Below the pieces are notes generated by a model that was given only the letters and a program-made list of their open reading frames with translations, was not told the DNA's origin and ran no database searches. A stretch of 64,000 nucleotides of DNA from Anthopleura xanthogrammica (lineage: Eukaryota; Cnidaria; Anthozoa; Actiniaria; Actiniidae). The stretch lies in the NCBI GenBank assembly GCA_964019055.1, contig OZ025207.1:13329357-13393356 (forward strand), read 5' to 3'. Position numbers and translations under genes: made by a program. Below are positions 1 through 13,236 of this stretch, piece after piece (the stretch's first letter is position 1; the number at the start of each line of letters is the position of its first letter).

Positions 1-3000
1 AATTTTTCACGCTGACTTTATTCTTTATTTTCTTCTTTTTGTTGCATATTTTCATTTCATTCTTCCATATTCTTATTCTTATTCACTTCCATTTTTTCAC
101 GATCATGTTTCCTTCTTCGTCTTCATTTCCCTATTTTTGAGTTCGATTTTTATATTTAATTTTCCAGTTTTTTCACCATTTCGATTTTCAATTTTCTACT
201 CGTATTTTCCTTACGTTAACTTTCATTTTAAAACACGATTTCTCAACGTCAAACTGAATATTTTCCCTTCCACGATAAAATATTTTACTCTTCATTAGGG
301 TGAACTTTTTGAGGTGCGTTTAAACAAGCTAGAAACTCGATCATTTTGAAAAACAAACATCGCAAACATCTAGTATCAAAGTCTCCTGGCTAAAGAGTTT
401 TTCTGTTTAGTTTTTTGAAGGATCAAACTCATCTGGGAGCTCGTCTTTTTGCGAGGAGTTCAGTGCAACATACAAACGATGACCGATTCTGACACCAAAT
501 ATCGTAGTTTTCTATACAAACCTAAAGATTTATAGATTGAAATTAGCCTAATGACTGTTCAGTCTTCGTGGAGGGTACATATTTTTATGCTTGCGTGCTG
601 AATTGCTTGACCTTTAGAATGTTCGTTCGAAATTAGATTACCGAAAAAGTGCAGAATTAGTCGTTCAGTTAATCAACGAAATGCACGACAAGATATCGAA
701 GCGGTTCTAGAATGAACTGTCTTCACTCAAAAACCGATAGATCAGTTGCGTACATCTCGCAGACTTTTTATTTATTTGCTTTATGATTTTCATTCATCGA
801 TTTGAAGTTCTGAGTTAAAAGGAGACTTTTTCTACCCCACACGCCTACATCTAAGTGAGTCATTCTTACGCAGACGTTGCTAGAAACAGCGTTTAATTAT
901 CAAGAGCTTGGTAAACTAAAAACTTTAAACTTGAATGGGAAACCCAAACAAAGCCATGATGATTTCCAATTTTCCATTAGATAGAATCATATCAGTAAAA
1001 CGCTGTGTGTGTGTAGATTACAGATCTTTTTGAAGTTTAGAATGGCGATCCTTTAATGTGTTAATGTTGAAAGCTTCTCTCGTTAAAGGAACATTACGTA
1101 CTGGGGATATGAATAACAATAGCACCTGCCCTACATCGAAAATGAGTTTTTATTAATTCTAAGGTATTTTTAGAAGTTAATAACTTATTTGTGCCTTTGT
1201 TAATCGGAAAACACAACGACATGTTTAGAAAGTAAATAATTTTTTTTAGTTTTGGACGTTCAAGACTTGGGAGAATTAAATTGAAACACTACAAAATTAT
1301 AGACCTTGCTAAAGACGAGCAGAAACTAGCTAGTAAACTAGTTTGAGCTGCGCGTCGGTATGGCCAAAAATAATGGATATAACATGTTTGACTTGAAAAC
1401 TTTATGATAAATAGGTATACCTAACTGCCTCAGGCGTTAGCCCTTCGAAGATATTGTCAAAACTAAGTGATATGAGTTTTTAGTAAACCCAAACTTTGTG
1501 AAAAACAGAAGCAGTCTTTTGCGTGAAATGTTCGCGCGCGCTTTCGTAATTTGCCAGATTATGAACGTTTTGTTTCTGTAATTCCTGTGATATTTCTTGT
1601 TTTGGGGATAGGTTAACTTTACTGAAATCATAACCAAGAAAAATATAGGGAAGGCAAAGAAAAACAGAAAAAAGACACAAAAGAAAAACAACCAGAAATG
1701 GAAAGAAAAACTGAAAACAAAAAATCCCACGTTTTGAAAATATATAACGAGAAAAAACAGAGAAAACAAAACAGAAAAAGGTCGAAAAACAGAGAAAACA
1801 GGGCTCAATATATAACAAAAAACTACAAAAATTAGTCTTCAACCAAAATTATTTGTGAGTTACGCTATACTAACCTTAATTTCTTACTAAATTATCCTGT
1901 ATTTATTTATTTTGTATTCAATTTTCATAGTTTAAACATTTGCCATAGCATCCTATGTGTGTAGAACTTTCTAGTAACTAGAATATCAGCATTATTGGAT
2001 AGATTCAATTAAGTTTTCTTCCCTCAGGGGTGCATTTTATTCTGCCACTATTTGCCTTTGAGTGTCTTTGATCATTAGCCGTCCTCGATCCTCGTTTAGG
2101 TGTTGGCCTGGCTTAATGGTCGGTCGAATCATTGAGTTCACTTTTAAGGCTCGTTTACACTAGTAATTTTTGCTGCGATTTTAGATGTGTTTTTTGCGGC
2201 GATTTTGGTCATAGTCAAAAATGGCAAATAATTAACTTGTTAAGTTTTATTGAGGACACCAAGATTACCTGGACAAATGTCTCTTCAGAAGCATAAGACA
2301 AGATTTATTATATTCTCAAAAATCGAAGCAAAAATCGCAGCGTAAGCGGGTCTTTCCGTGTGTTCATTGGACATCAGAATAAAATATTTATTTTTGTCTT
2401 TTCTCTTTTGCGCGCGGTTTCTTGGATATAAACGCAGAAAATTTTTGCAAATTAGAATATGCGCATTGCATACCACTTTGTTTTTGAAGCACTCGTGTTC
2501 TAGATATAACGTAGAATATTCCTATCTGAATAGATCTTAATCGTTACACATGATCGTGCCATGTACGCATGGACAAGGCTTCACCTAAAAAAAACAGTTC
2601 ACTTGCGAAGTCTGATAAAAGTGCGCTAAATCTGCATGGCTATGTTTTCCAACTCTTCTAATATTTTCTTTAATTTATCAACAGAGAAACTACAATTTCT
2701 AGGGCTTTTTTCTGTCTTATTTTGAAGAAAAACTAATTTACTTTGTTGACTATTAAGAATTAGGGAAAAAAGCCCGAATAACTAGAGCAAAGTCTGTCTG
2801 GACGCAGGTGCGAACTCAAACCGTGAATCATGCGTTGTGAGCTTCTCTATGACCTATAATTAAACGTGTTTTCTCGGTTATTATCTAAGAATAGAATCTA
2901 GTCTTTTGCTTTTCGATATTAGATAGAAGAAATGATAAATAAAGTTATCTTTTATCGAAATGTTGGCACGTTTTTTCAAAACGCTTCCTGGCTCGTGTTT

Positions 3001-5612
3001 CATTAAAAAAAAATTTAAGAGGCCAAGTGCAATTCCATCTCTTTTTTTGCGTTTCATTAATTTTGATCATCTTTGTTGAACTTTTTCCAACATTCCAATC
3101 CAATCTTATCTTTTCATAAGAATTTATTAAACAGAGTCAAAGGAGCTCTGAAGGATCTAAAGCTTTTTAGACCAGTATAGGTTAATTTAGTGTCCCCAGG
3201 GAGAAATTCTATTTTATTAAATCTGAGAGAGGTTTTTAGGTTGGTTGCTTATAACGTCAACTGCTGAACAAGTTAGCTATCATTTCTTCCTAGCTTCTCA
3301 TCTTGTATATCTTGTAGCATCAACCTGTTAATATGTCAACTAAACACAGTAGTGATCGTTCCTGGTTTAGTGCCTGGCCCAAGGCGACCAAGAATTATCA
3401 CAAGGAGGCCGCTATATCACAGCTTAGAAGCGATTATCACTCAAAAAGCTATAAATTCTACGCATAAGCTTTGAACCTCAGGCTATAAAACTTCAACTTT
3501 TGTTCCGCGAAGGTACCAAGGTGAGGATGAGATGATCATGAGTTAAAAATAAAACACATGATAGTTTGATAATTGAGAAGACTTTTGTTTGAACATAGCA
3601 GTAGTTAACACTGTAAGAGTTGATTTCCTACTAAAAAAGTGCAGTACCATGTTGTTTTCTCTCTCAAATTAGCATATTTAGGTTCTGGATTTTCATGAAC
3701 CAAAAACATGTTTAGAACAGGATATCTTTAATAGTATCTTTTTTAACCAAAACCCTTTATTGGTATCATAGACACAGCAGATTTTAGCAATTGTTGATCT
3801 TGATTATACGTTGACAAGGATAATTGATTGATATTTCTCCAGTTATCTCGAACCTTCGTTAGTAAGTTCTCGAGAACAGGAAGACAGCTGAGGCTGTAAC
3901 TATGGCGATGGCTTTGGATGTAGAGCATCTTTCTAAAACTGCTTTACGTCTTTGCGTGAGATATTTGACTAAACACAAAAATTAGCAGGGTTTTATCTCT
4001 GGGCTTAGATAATGATAGATCCATAATGACGATTTGATTTATAACAGGTTCTAACTGGAAAATATTCGTGGGAAGAAATGCTTTTATTCAGACCATTTTT
4101 TTGGTGATTATCAATTTTTTTTCAAAACAATTTCAGATTCATGAATAAACAAGTTGAGGCGAGCGCGCGCTCTTTGCGAAGCTGTTTACTCGAATGTTCT
4201 TTTTTTAGAAACAATTCCAAGAGATTCGTGCAGTATTTAGTGGTCTTCTATAGTTCTAGCTAGTTAACGTTTGTATTCGATTCCCAGCTGTGTATTAGAG
4301 AACTTCCTCCCACTGCTAGGGGATCTTTTCTTTCTCAGATATTATATTCTAGTAAATTCAAAAGAAACTTTATCTACTGAATTATTAAAGCAAACGTCCC
4401 GACCGACCTGTCTGATTCATAGCTCATGTTTTTCTTTGAATTGTCATTTTTTTTTCTTATTTGGAATTTCATTAGACACAAGTGAAAAATTTGAATTTGA
4501 AAGAAAAAAATCCTGGCGGACCTTTTGATGTGTGTAGTAGGTTTGCAGGTAGAAGAAAAAGCATTTTATCGTTAATGTACATGATATTGTAACAAATAAC
4601 AAATTCCTGACAAACGAAGGTGTTCCGGATATTTTCCTACATCTACTATTATTGTTTTGGCATAAAGTACAGTCATAGAATCTTAAACATCTGTAATATA
4701 TAGTGATAGGGATGGTGGCGCGTTGGACCTTAACCACGAAGTCAAATACATAAATGTGCTACGAGAGAAATTCCTAGATAGATAGAAAGATAGATAGATA
4801 CACCTTATTTACAGAGGGCTATATCTAGGCCGGGGAAATGGTATATATGAAGAATTCTAAGCGAGTGAGCACTAGTTTGTGTTGCAGTATGTGAAAGCGT
4901 TTGGCATATACGACCTGCCTATTTATCTAGTTGTTTATTGGTTCCGTCTATATTGTATTTTGAGGGTTTTGTTCCGAATTCCTCCTAGTTTTCCTTCCCG
5001 GCTTCCTTCCTGGCAAAAACTGCTTTTAAATCGTTCAAGTTTGCGAGTTATAGAACAATATACAATAGAGTTTGCTCTGCACTATCATAGTTAATAAAGG
5101 GAAACTTAAGTGGACAATTTATTTATATATATATTTACATTTAAAATTATCTATTTTTTAACTCTACTTATATAATACTTGATTCTGTTCAATAAATAAT
5201 ATTCTCGAAAAATAACCTTTTCTTGCTTATGGCTTAAATATTCTTTTAAGAAATTATTGATTATTGATATAGGTTAATTTTTTTATTAGCTAGTCCTTGC
5301 TCACGAATATCGAATAACACTTGACTAGTATAACCTTGAACGATATCGACATTGACCACAAAACAACAGATTTAGATGAACAGAACTGTTCAGACTATAT
5401 ATTCCTAGATTTTTGAATTCAGTTTAAATTTCTGCTATCGAAAAGGCAAGCAAATATTTTAGAAATTAATGTTAACCGCGATATTGACAGTTTAATTAGA
5501 ATTCTATCGCTTCTAACGTTGGCGGAGCTCTTGCTAATGAAATAAGGTGTTTTTCCTCGAGTTCTTCTTCAATATTTCAATATTTACGCGATTTGTTACT
5601 TTTATTACTCAC
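1..5612. other. Non-coding AT-rich stretch, no gene seen
   Basis: No open frame here has recognisable protein similarity or convincing splice flanks. The open frames near 1437-1842 on the minus strand come from an A/G-rich low-complexity block (about 1625-1810), which reads as a Phe/Ser-rich string in reverse. A short GATA-type tract lies at about 4775-4801. The rest reads as ordinary intergenic or intronic sequence. Further 3' exons of the secreted-protein gene at 5613-5813 could lie here, but I could not identify them. Confidence 0.5.
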
Positions 5613-5813
5613 CACTGCTTCCAGGTTTGCATTGCGTGCTTTCAACGGTGAAAACCTACAAGAGAGAGGTGGAGAATTTTCAATAAAGTATACTTTCCCC
5701 ATGCCAACGAGAATTCGAATTGAACCTGTATTGTAGAGAGACATATTAGATATCAAAAGTACCTGTTGTGCAAGGACGACGAGCACATTTACTGCAAGTA
5801 CGTAGACTTTCAT
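5613..5813 (-). CDS. Two 5' exons of a putative secreted protein (partial gene)
   Basis: Exon 1 (5813-5763) begins at ATG and encodes 17 residues, MKVYVLAVNVLVVLAQQ, with the look of a hydrophobic signal peptide. It ends exactly at a CAG|GTACTT donor. Exon 2 (5655-5613) follows a TTGTAG acceptor and ends at a G|GTGAGT donor. In phase it reads VFTVESTQCKPGSSG, including one cysteine. The join is phase 0 and the open frame continues through both exons. Exon 3 should begin with two bases completing a glycine codon, but I could not find it below 5613. A signal peptide on its own first exon, then a short cysteine-containing exon, is common in secreted extracellular proteins and peptides. No family is recognised and no function is proposed. 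Signal peptide and splice sites are seen in the sequence; secretion is inferred. Confidence 0.42.
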
Positions 5814-8268
5814 TTTAAAGAAATTCCATCTTCAGAACAGTGTAAAGAAAAACGAAGTCAACCACTTATTGAATTTTCGCTTTCTGCTCTTGTGTTGTGT
5901 TTAATGAATACGTCCCACAACCAAACTGAGAGGTCAGAACAGTGACAAGTAGGTTAAATATGCAATAGCATATTCATGAAACCGTAGAGCACTTATTATT
6001 CTTAATCATTCTTTAAGACCATGACCATCTGGTTCCAACATCAAGCGTGCAGAATGCCACAGAGAGCTCTCGCGAATATAGCCTATGGATCAAGATTGAA
6101 CATCACTTTAACCCTGAAATGATCGAACCAATAGCGTTAATGCTTCGTTGTGTAAATACTCTCCACTCAATAGGGCACGTACAGATGTTTTCGTACTTAT
6201 GTTATGACGAAAAAGCCATTAACTCGGAGATTGTAGACATTAGCACAAACTAATTTGCAGCGCCAATGAGATTTTTCTTCTTTTTCATTAGAAACGCGTG
6301 CGTGCGCATGTTTTTGAGTTCTTATTGGATTCCCCTGTCGTAATCAAGCATTTCCTCACTGTGTTATAGTCTCTTATGTCAGTTGAGCACATACAAAACA
6401 ATTATTATCACTTTTGCATTTTAATTGCTTATTAAACTAATATTCATGATCTTTTGACAAGAGCATAATGAATCTTGGATCAATAAATTGCAGAGATAAA
6501 ACAAAAAATAGTAGACGAGCAATGAAAAGATCATCAAAATCAACCCAGCAATTATTACGAATCCTAATCATAAAAAAACTACTTACACGCCACAATAACG
6601 CGCACTAAACCACCATTATCCATTGACCATTACGACATATCCATTAAAAAGAATATATCTGGACGATAGCTAGTGTTATTAGCAGAAGCGTTAGACAAGA
6701 ATTATACCTTGTCAATTAATGTAGCATGGATTAGACTTTTAGTTTATTAATTCAACATTTATTACCTATAATGATCGCAATTAGAGCAATGTTAAGAAGA
6801 TTTCAATGTATTTCAGTCTGACTCATAAATCCCTAAGAGGTGTTTGAGGCTGTTTGTGTTTTTTAGATGGTTCAGCTTTTGGCGTCTTCAATCCGCCCAG
6901 CGCGCAACTGAGGAAATATTTATCTTTACGAAACGCGATTTGGCGGGAAAGGACCGATTTGCTCCTAAGATCTCACGTGACCATAACCCCCTTCAAACGA
7001 GCAGTTCTGTCAAAATGGACATCAGAAATAAAAAGAGCACATCTGTTAGTAAGGAGGCAAAGTTTCAGCTCATAAAGTGGACTATACGAGAAATGGCATT
7101 AAATATAAAATTGAAAATGTTATACAGAAGAATGAGAAACTGTGTTGGCTAGTTTCTTTCATTCAAAATGGAAGTGTATACGTACTTGAAATCAGTGGTC
7201 CACGAGGCGCAATTGAAACGTAGATAGCTCATACGAAACCACGGCTATATATCTGAACGCGAGACAAGGGGGCTTTCGTTTTCAATCTAAATAAACTAGG
7301 TAGTGCAACCAATCAAAATGAAGGATTCGTAACGACTCGCAATGATGTCTATAACTTTGGTCGACAAACATCAATCTAGACCTCTTTACCATCGTATGCA
7401 AATTGCCCATTTCAAATGTCATTCCCTTGAGAAATCTTCCGTTTGTTACATTATTTACACATGAAAGAATCAACTCCTAAGAGTGGCATCACGTGGTCTG
7501 AAACAGACAACGAAGGTAACGAGGTATATTAAAAAAGCTCTTATGGAATCATGAGATAACCTCTGGGTTGATCAAAGCCAGGGCACGCGGCTTACTCATA
7601 GATTGAATTGATATTTACCGATCGAGCGACTTCATCATCAAACGCAAGCTGATATCTATATTAAAACTAATGTCGATTTGTGGTCAGTTTTCTAATTTGA
7701 GTGAAATACATCATATTGATAATAGTCGGTATCATCGGCACTTGACATTGCGATAATTCCCATATATCGGCCTAGTTTTTTCCGATTGATATTTTCACCG
7801 CACAAAAAAAAAAAAAAAAAAAAACGACCCCGATTTCAGCTATCGGTATCACTTCCATGATGTATATAAAAAAAAAATAACCAGGCTTTCAAGGGGTCAA
7901 CAAGAATCGGTACTATATCACTGATAACCTTACAATGTGCCCGCAGTTAAACTGTTGTCTGCTTTCAAGAAAGGAACCGGAAAAAAGATGAAAAGATATG
8001 GTACAGATAGTAATAGATAGTATGATAAAAAAACACAATCAAGCTGTTCAAAACTAAAGCCTTAAGCTATAAAACATCATGTCAGGCATATGTGCAATAC
8101 ACACTTTCGCTCTAAGCCGGAAATGAGTCAAAAGAAAAGAATGGAAACGAGGTCTAAGGGCCATAAGCTGACATAGATCAAAAGCAAAGTATCTAAAGAT
8201 TCCATTCGAAAAAAATAGCTCTTTTACAAAAATAGGCTTTTTACTGCCATCTCATGAAAAAAAATTAT
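5814..8268. other. Non-coding stretch, no gene supported
   Basis: Short frames at 6047-6253 (+) and 6844-7152 (+) are somewhat less AT-rich than their surroundings, but they lack recognisable domains, splice signals or promoter features. A poly-A run lies at 7805-7824. The segment near 7550-7590 carries a motif (CTCTGGGTTGATCAAAGCCA) resembling sequences near 9930, 43900, 44470 and 31180, which suggests remnants of a dispersed repeat. I see no RNA gene. Confidence 0.4.
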
Positions 8269-8387
8269 CGTATTTACTAGAATAAAAAAATTTCGCGCCT
8301 TACATGCGGTGCTTACTCGAGGGAGGCGCTTATTCGAGGGAGGCGCTTACTCGAGGAGGCGCTTATTCAAGTAAATACGGTAGTTTG
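8269..8387. repeat. Small element of GAGGCGCTTATTCGAGG repeats with inverted ends
   Basis: About four direct copies of a unit resembling GAGGCGCTTATTCGAGG lie between a left end containing CGTATTTACTAGAATAA and a right end containing TTATTCAAGTAAATACGG. The two ends are near-inverted copies of each other. Tandem units bounded by inverted ends suggest a non-autonomous mobile element with an internal minisatellite. It contains no coding sequence. Confidence 0.5.
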
Positions 8388-8642
8388 TCCCATATACTAC
8401 TCCCGGCTTAGTGCACTAGTTTGTATCTCTGCCACATTCACTGATTGCCAGTTTCTTAGAATCCGCGTAAGTATAAACTATATGTAATTGCTCTATTTCA
8501 TTATGACTTCACATGAAATTAATCTTTCGTTTTAATGGTCGTGGGAGAGGGACAAGATAGAAACAACACAAAGAAATCTGCGAAAATTTTAATAATTAGA
8601 AAACTGAATCAAGGAAAAAGACCGTGTACGAAATGCCTTGGG

Positions 8643-8820
8643 TATAAACCAGTTTAAAGTTTAAGAATCGTTTTCAGTGCGCATGCGATTTTATCCCGAA
8701 TTTCTCACCTTCTTTTGTTTAAACCTTCTTTTGTTTTTAATTAAACAAAAGAAGGTGAGAAATTCGGGATAAAATCGCATGCGCACTGAAAACGATTCTT
8801 AAACTGTGAACTGGCTTATA
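8643..8820. mobile_element. Near-perfect palindromic miniature element, copy 1
   Basis: A ~178 bp hairpin. Each arm contains GTGCGCATGCGATTTTATCC and TTCTCACCTTCTTTTG, and the arms are separated by a very short AT-rich loop around TTTTTAATTAAAC. Both ends carry TATAA(A/G)CCAGTT, and the bases at the tips are compatible with a TA target duplication. A second copy of the same sequence lies at 28842-29018 in the glutamate receptor gene's first intron, so this is a dispersed family rather than a local palindrome. The class is unproven; TA ends and long inverted repeats fit a mariner-type miniature element. Confidence 0.72.
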
Positions 8821-8872
8821 CGTAGGATCTGATAAAAATTGGACAAATACTGGGTTCTATCGTCAGGGGCGT

Positions 8873-8992
8873 GACATCCTTTTCATTGCCAGTTTAAAAG
8901 TTACTTGTGTGTGTTTTAGGGGACAGGGGAGTAATTTGTTACTGATGTTAGTGGGGAATGACCCCCCACACTCATGGGCGGATACGCCTCTG
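8873..8992. mobile_element. Possible CAGGGGCG-ended miniature element
   Basis: The segment begins CAGGGGCGTGAC and ends GGCGGATACGCCTCTG, so its tips are imperfect inverted repeats. It includes a GGGGAATGACCCCCC stretch. The tip sequence resembles that of the element at 15211-15382. The short, imperfect tips make this a tentative call. Confidence 0.35.
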
Positions 8993-10239
8993 TATACATG
9001 TTCGTGGCTGTCTTCAGTGGATGTTTAGATACTAGATGCACTACGTTATCAATTGAAGACTACATTGACACATTACATGTTATTTATAAATGAATCCATG
9101 GCAACTTGGAATAAGTAACTTAGTGAATCATTACAAATGATCTAAAGGGCACATCAGTCGTCTTAGGAGTAGATACAAACTAATAGAAACACCAGTAGTT
9201 TTTCCGCGTTTTTCATGAAGTTTCCGACATGGCTTGGATATGATTCCTTGTTTCCGACAAGAGTTTCAAATTTTGTGCTTAAATACTTAGACATTGGCGC
9301 CGTTATGAAATGGATGTAGAAAAGAATGTCGAATAGTATACATAACAGTACTTTAGCTGCGCCTCTCAGACTAAGTGAAAAAAAGAAAAGGAAAGGAAAG
9401 AAAGGGCGTAGACTATCTATCTTTGCAGCAGAAGCTTTTGATAATTACTCTAAATTTACCATGTTCTAGATCAGTTCTAAGTGTTCCCTTCCAGTTTGTT
9501 GTTCTTGTATACAATGTACTTTAAACAGCTATTTCAAAAAAGGTTGAAGGAGGGAACGGGAATGGCAAACGGCAATTGGTGATTGTACGATTAAACGGAA
9601 CTGTGGGACAACAAGAATTTCTTCATATTCATACCTAAACAATGCCTGCACCATTCAGTAAAGACCTTAGATGGTGGGTAGTACTGTATGGCTCGTTCAT
9701 CTTGTGAATTTTCATTTTAAAAGCTCTCTTTTTACTTGGTTATTTTACCTTCTGCACTAGTCGCCATGCAATCATCGTTTGCCCCTTCAACCGAAATGGC
9801 TGTATACAACATAGTCAAGGTGCTGTCTTTTCTAATAGTGTAGATGACAGAACCGCCTCTGTTACTCGTGGAAAAAGAACAATTAAGGTGGACACTTATT
9901 CCAACTCGCCGAGAAAGAGGTTATCAACACCCTGAAACAACCTCTGAGCTGGTCAAAGTCAGGGCACGGCTAAATCTCCTGAGATTAATTTAGAATGTAG
10001 CATGTTATATTTTGTGGAGGAAGGGAAACTCTAGAATCAAGAGAGAGACCTAACAACCTCTACCGACTTACATATGATGCTGGGTCCAAGGATCGAATTC
10101 GAGACACTCCAGGTGAAAGGCGAGTGCACTCGCTACTTCAATTTTGATTCCCTATCGACTTCTTTTTCCTTTCAGTCTGAACTTTCTCGGTTTAGAAACC
10201 ATACGCGATATAAGTAAATTGAAAATCGTTGAATACCGC

Positions 10240-10460
10240 AAATGAGTCTTTTTAGAAACCTTAATTATGGCGCGATGATACGTGCATATAAATTCAACTT
10301 GTAACTTTTCGCGCAAGACTATTTTGTTGTAAGGTGTAGAAAAAATGTTGCTAGTAATACCTCGAACTTCTTGTAAATGTTTTGTTGCTGTATCGAGTAA
10401 GAGAAGCTTTGACTCCCTTTGCGCCACAAGCAAAAGTTGTTGCGCATCGAATAGCACTAT
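10240..10460. repeat. Degenerate GCAAC/GTTGC repeat copy
   Basis: This segment is rich in TTGTTGC and GCGCAAGAC-type words. It shares the general layout of the better preserved copies at 20612-21082 and 58672-58955, including a GAGTAAGAGAAGCTTTGACT core like their GAGTAGAAAGAGCTTCT core. The 101-residue minus-strand frame here (10152-10457) is therefore best explained as repeat sequence, not a gene. Confidence 0.4.
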
Positions 10461-11367
10461 AGATTAGAGCGCGACTATGTTAAAGGAGGATTATTTGATC
10501 TTACATGTTGTTTTTTTACGTAATCTCCTACCTTAATCCAAAACTGTAGTATACTGGCCGTGTGTGAAGTTATAGCATATATATATATACGTCTAGCTTG
10601 TCAGGATTTCGAGCTTCTAATACCAACAAAGTGTATGGTTGTAAGGTAAGGGGAAACCGTCTCTTTCCGAACATGGCCCAATGATACAGCCAGGGCGTTC
10701 TGTCTCTTTTATACCATTAAAAAGATCAATGTCACTTGCTATCCTATGATACGCATCACCTCACTAAGATAGAGTAAGACGTCATTAAAAAACTTACACC
10801 AGATATTTTTAACGACGGTTTGAAAGAAGAGAAGAGCTTCCTCCACAAATCCTTTTAACTTGAATAAAGTTTAGACATATTTTTCCGGTAAAAAGATACT
10901 CCACTTTTCTGAACTAAACGGTCTGGCGAAGGTTCGTATCAGATTTGCTTGCTTCCGGCATCGATTTTCAATGCATTTTTCTTTTACTTCAAGTGATTTC
11001 CCACTCCAATTGAAACAATTTGCTCCTTCGTGATCAAAGAGTACTTCCAAAATATCTTTTTCAATTTTTTTTGGCTTGAAAGGTTTCAAGAATTTCCAGC
11101 CATTAATCAATCTTTCATATTGGTGTTTTTTTTCTAGAAAGGCTGGGTAAATGCATTATCCATGCACTTTGCTATTGCCAAAGGCTAAAGAAAATATCCA
11201 TCGTTCCGACTCGATATGACCTATGTCAGACTAAAAGCATTTTATACTTTTCTCCTTTCCAGAAAAAGTATTTTCTGATAATGAAAGTAATTATTTGGTT
11301 TTGAAGCACTCCACGCGGCTCTGTTCACAACACTGACGCTTGGTCACTAACAGAAAGTTATCAATAA

Positions 11368-11369
<2 letters not shown>

Positions 11370-11406
<37 letters not shown>

Positions 11407-11455
11407 GATGATGACGACGACTACGACGACGACGACGATGATGATGATGATGATA
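11370..11455. repeat. AAT / GAT-GAC trinucleotide microsatellite
   Basis: A run of AAT units passes directly into GAT, GAC and TAC units. The Met/Thr-rich plus-strand frame that starts in it is a product of the repeat. Confidence 0.8.
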
Positions 11456-11649
11456 TTATACATGATGGCGCCCAAAGCGGATTATTTGCTACATAAACAC
11501 TGCAGAATCCTTATCCATCGCCGGGGCACATTCCTGTCAAAATTTCCATCGTTTCCTTGTTCACAGTTCACTGCGCCATCCAGAACTGAAGTTAACCATG
11601 CCTTGGTATCGAAACGAGATTGGAGGTGAGCTTAATTGCATGCAATTAT

Positions 11650-11738
11650 AGAGACCTTTTTTAACACTGACCTTGCACAATTATTCACATGTGTCTATCA
11701 TTGCGAGGTCAACAAGGATAGTGTTAAAAGAGGTCTCT
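11650..11738. repeat. 89 bp inverted repeat (hairpin)
   Basis: The left arm AGAGACCTTTTTTAACACT is matched by the right arm AGTGTTAAAAGAGGTCTCT, and the intervening sequence also contains related words (CATTGCGAGGTC, then CATTGCAAGGTC just outside). It is compatible with a very small miniature element or its remnant. No coding potential. Confidence 0.5.
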
Positions 11739-11999
11739 ATCATTGCAAGGTCACCTCCGGTCTCGCTTCGATGCAAGGGTACGGCTATCTTTGAAGATGG
11801 CGAGGGGATCTGTGAAGGGGACTATTTGCAATTAAAGCAATCACACTTGGTTGGTGGTCCAAGAGCCTGACTGAACTTAATTCGCGGCAGAATTGATATT
11901 TAAAAAAACGTGCAGAAAATAATTTCTATTGCAAAAGGAATGAAACTCTAGACTAATATTCTCGGATTCAATTCCAAAATGAACCGAAAATCCACCGCT

Positions 12000-13100
12000 T
12001 ATAATGATAATGGAAAGAAAAAGGCTACATTAAGTTATGAAGGAGCTTTGGGATGAGAAAGGATACACAAATATTGGCCTTTCCAGCCAAAATTTACGGA
12101 AACAATAACGTTTGCGCGGGATCCCTATGTTGGCTTCCTTTGTCAAATGCCAGGTTACTATGCTAATTCATTATGGCGGACAATTCGAAATGTTAAATTT
12201 ATCGCTGCAATATTTCCACGTTTTCATTCACGTTTTCAAGGGTTTGAAGCTTTAAATAGTTGAAAAAATCATCAAGAAGGATCCTAGTTCACTTCCAAAT
12301 AAGGTAAGCTTTCAAAGTATGGATATAGAGTGGATAGAGTTGATGTAAGAGTTGAAGTAAGAACGTCAATAATCATTGGGAAACGTTTTAGGCTTGAGAT
12401 GACGCTAAAATATAGTACTAAAAATATCAACTATCAATTAAACGAATATCAATTTTACTCAAGAAGAACAGTGAAGAAATTCTTATTGCCCCAAAGTTCC
12501 TCTCGTCTCTTCAACCTTTTTTGAAGTAGCTGTATACACATATTTCAATCAAGGTTGTTCCAGCTGAAAGCAAAAATCGACGAGCAACAAGCCAAGACCA
12601 GGGGGAGGGTCGGGGGTCGCGACCCCCCTGTCATACCTGAGGTTAGGGACGGGCAATTTGATATTAGATGGAGCAAGGTCTCGATCCTTAAAAAAATATC
12701 GTGCAACGTCAAATACGGCAAAAAAATATCGAGCGAGCTTATAAATTCGATTTCAAGATTTCACTTATTTTGAACCAAATGGAATATTCGACTTTTGAAG
12801 GGAGTCAAATGCCTCTCAAACCGCTGGAAATCGCATATCCGAGAGTCTGAATTTCAAAATTTGTTGTTGCTTGTTGCTTTCAGCTGCGACAAACTTTTTT
12901 TTGAAATGGTTGTATATAAAAGAAGCAGAGTCAATACCTCGGGCTACAATCTGAAATGATCAATTAAGATATACCTGATAACCAAGAAAGGTTAAAAGCT
13001 TCAAGACTCCATCATCTTGAAACACAAAACGAGGCATCTTTACTATTAGAAGCATTTTGCGGCTTATCTTTAAGGCAGTAGATAATTTTTTAAAAGCTTT
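12000..13100. other. Non-coding stretch with scattered inverted words
   Basis: No gene is supported. Segments at about 12515-12600 and 12850-12915 are loosely inverted relative to each other (GCTGAAAGCAAAAATCGACG versus TTGCTTTCAGCTGCGAC, flanked by GCTGTATACA and TGGTTGTATA). They may be the ends of a decayed ~400 bp element. The same general pattern, with GTTGCTTGTTG words and TTTTTTGAA ends, recurs at 36772-37035. Confidence 0.35.
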
Positions 13101-13236
13101 CACGGCCTTGTTTATTTGTCTTTAACTGCTCGAGAATTTTCGGTGATTTATCACTATTTTTCGTCCTTTTTGAAATATTTTTTCACAACGCAAAAATTAT
13201 TGGTGATTTTGTTCTTTCTTTCCTTATTCCTTTTCC

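Noticed and set aside
6047..6253. 68-residue plus-strand frame with protein-like composition
   Set aside because: No recognisable motif, no splice sites and no repeat or homology support.
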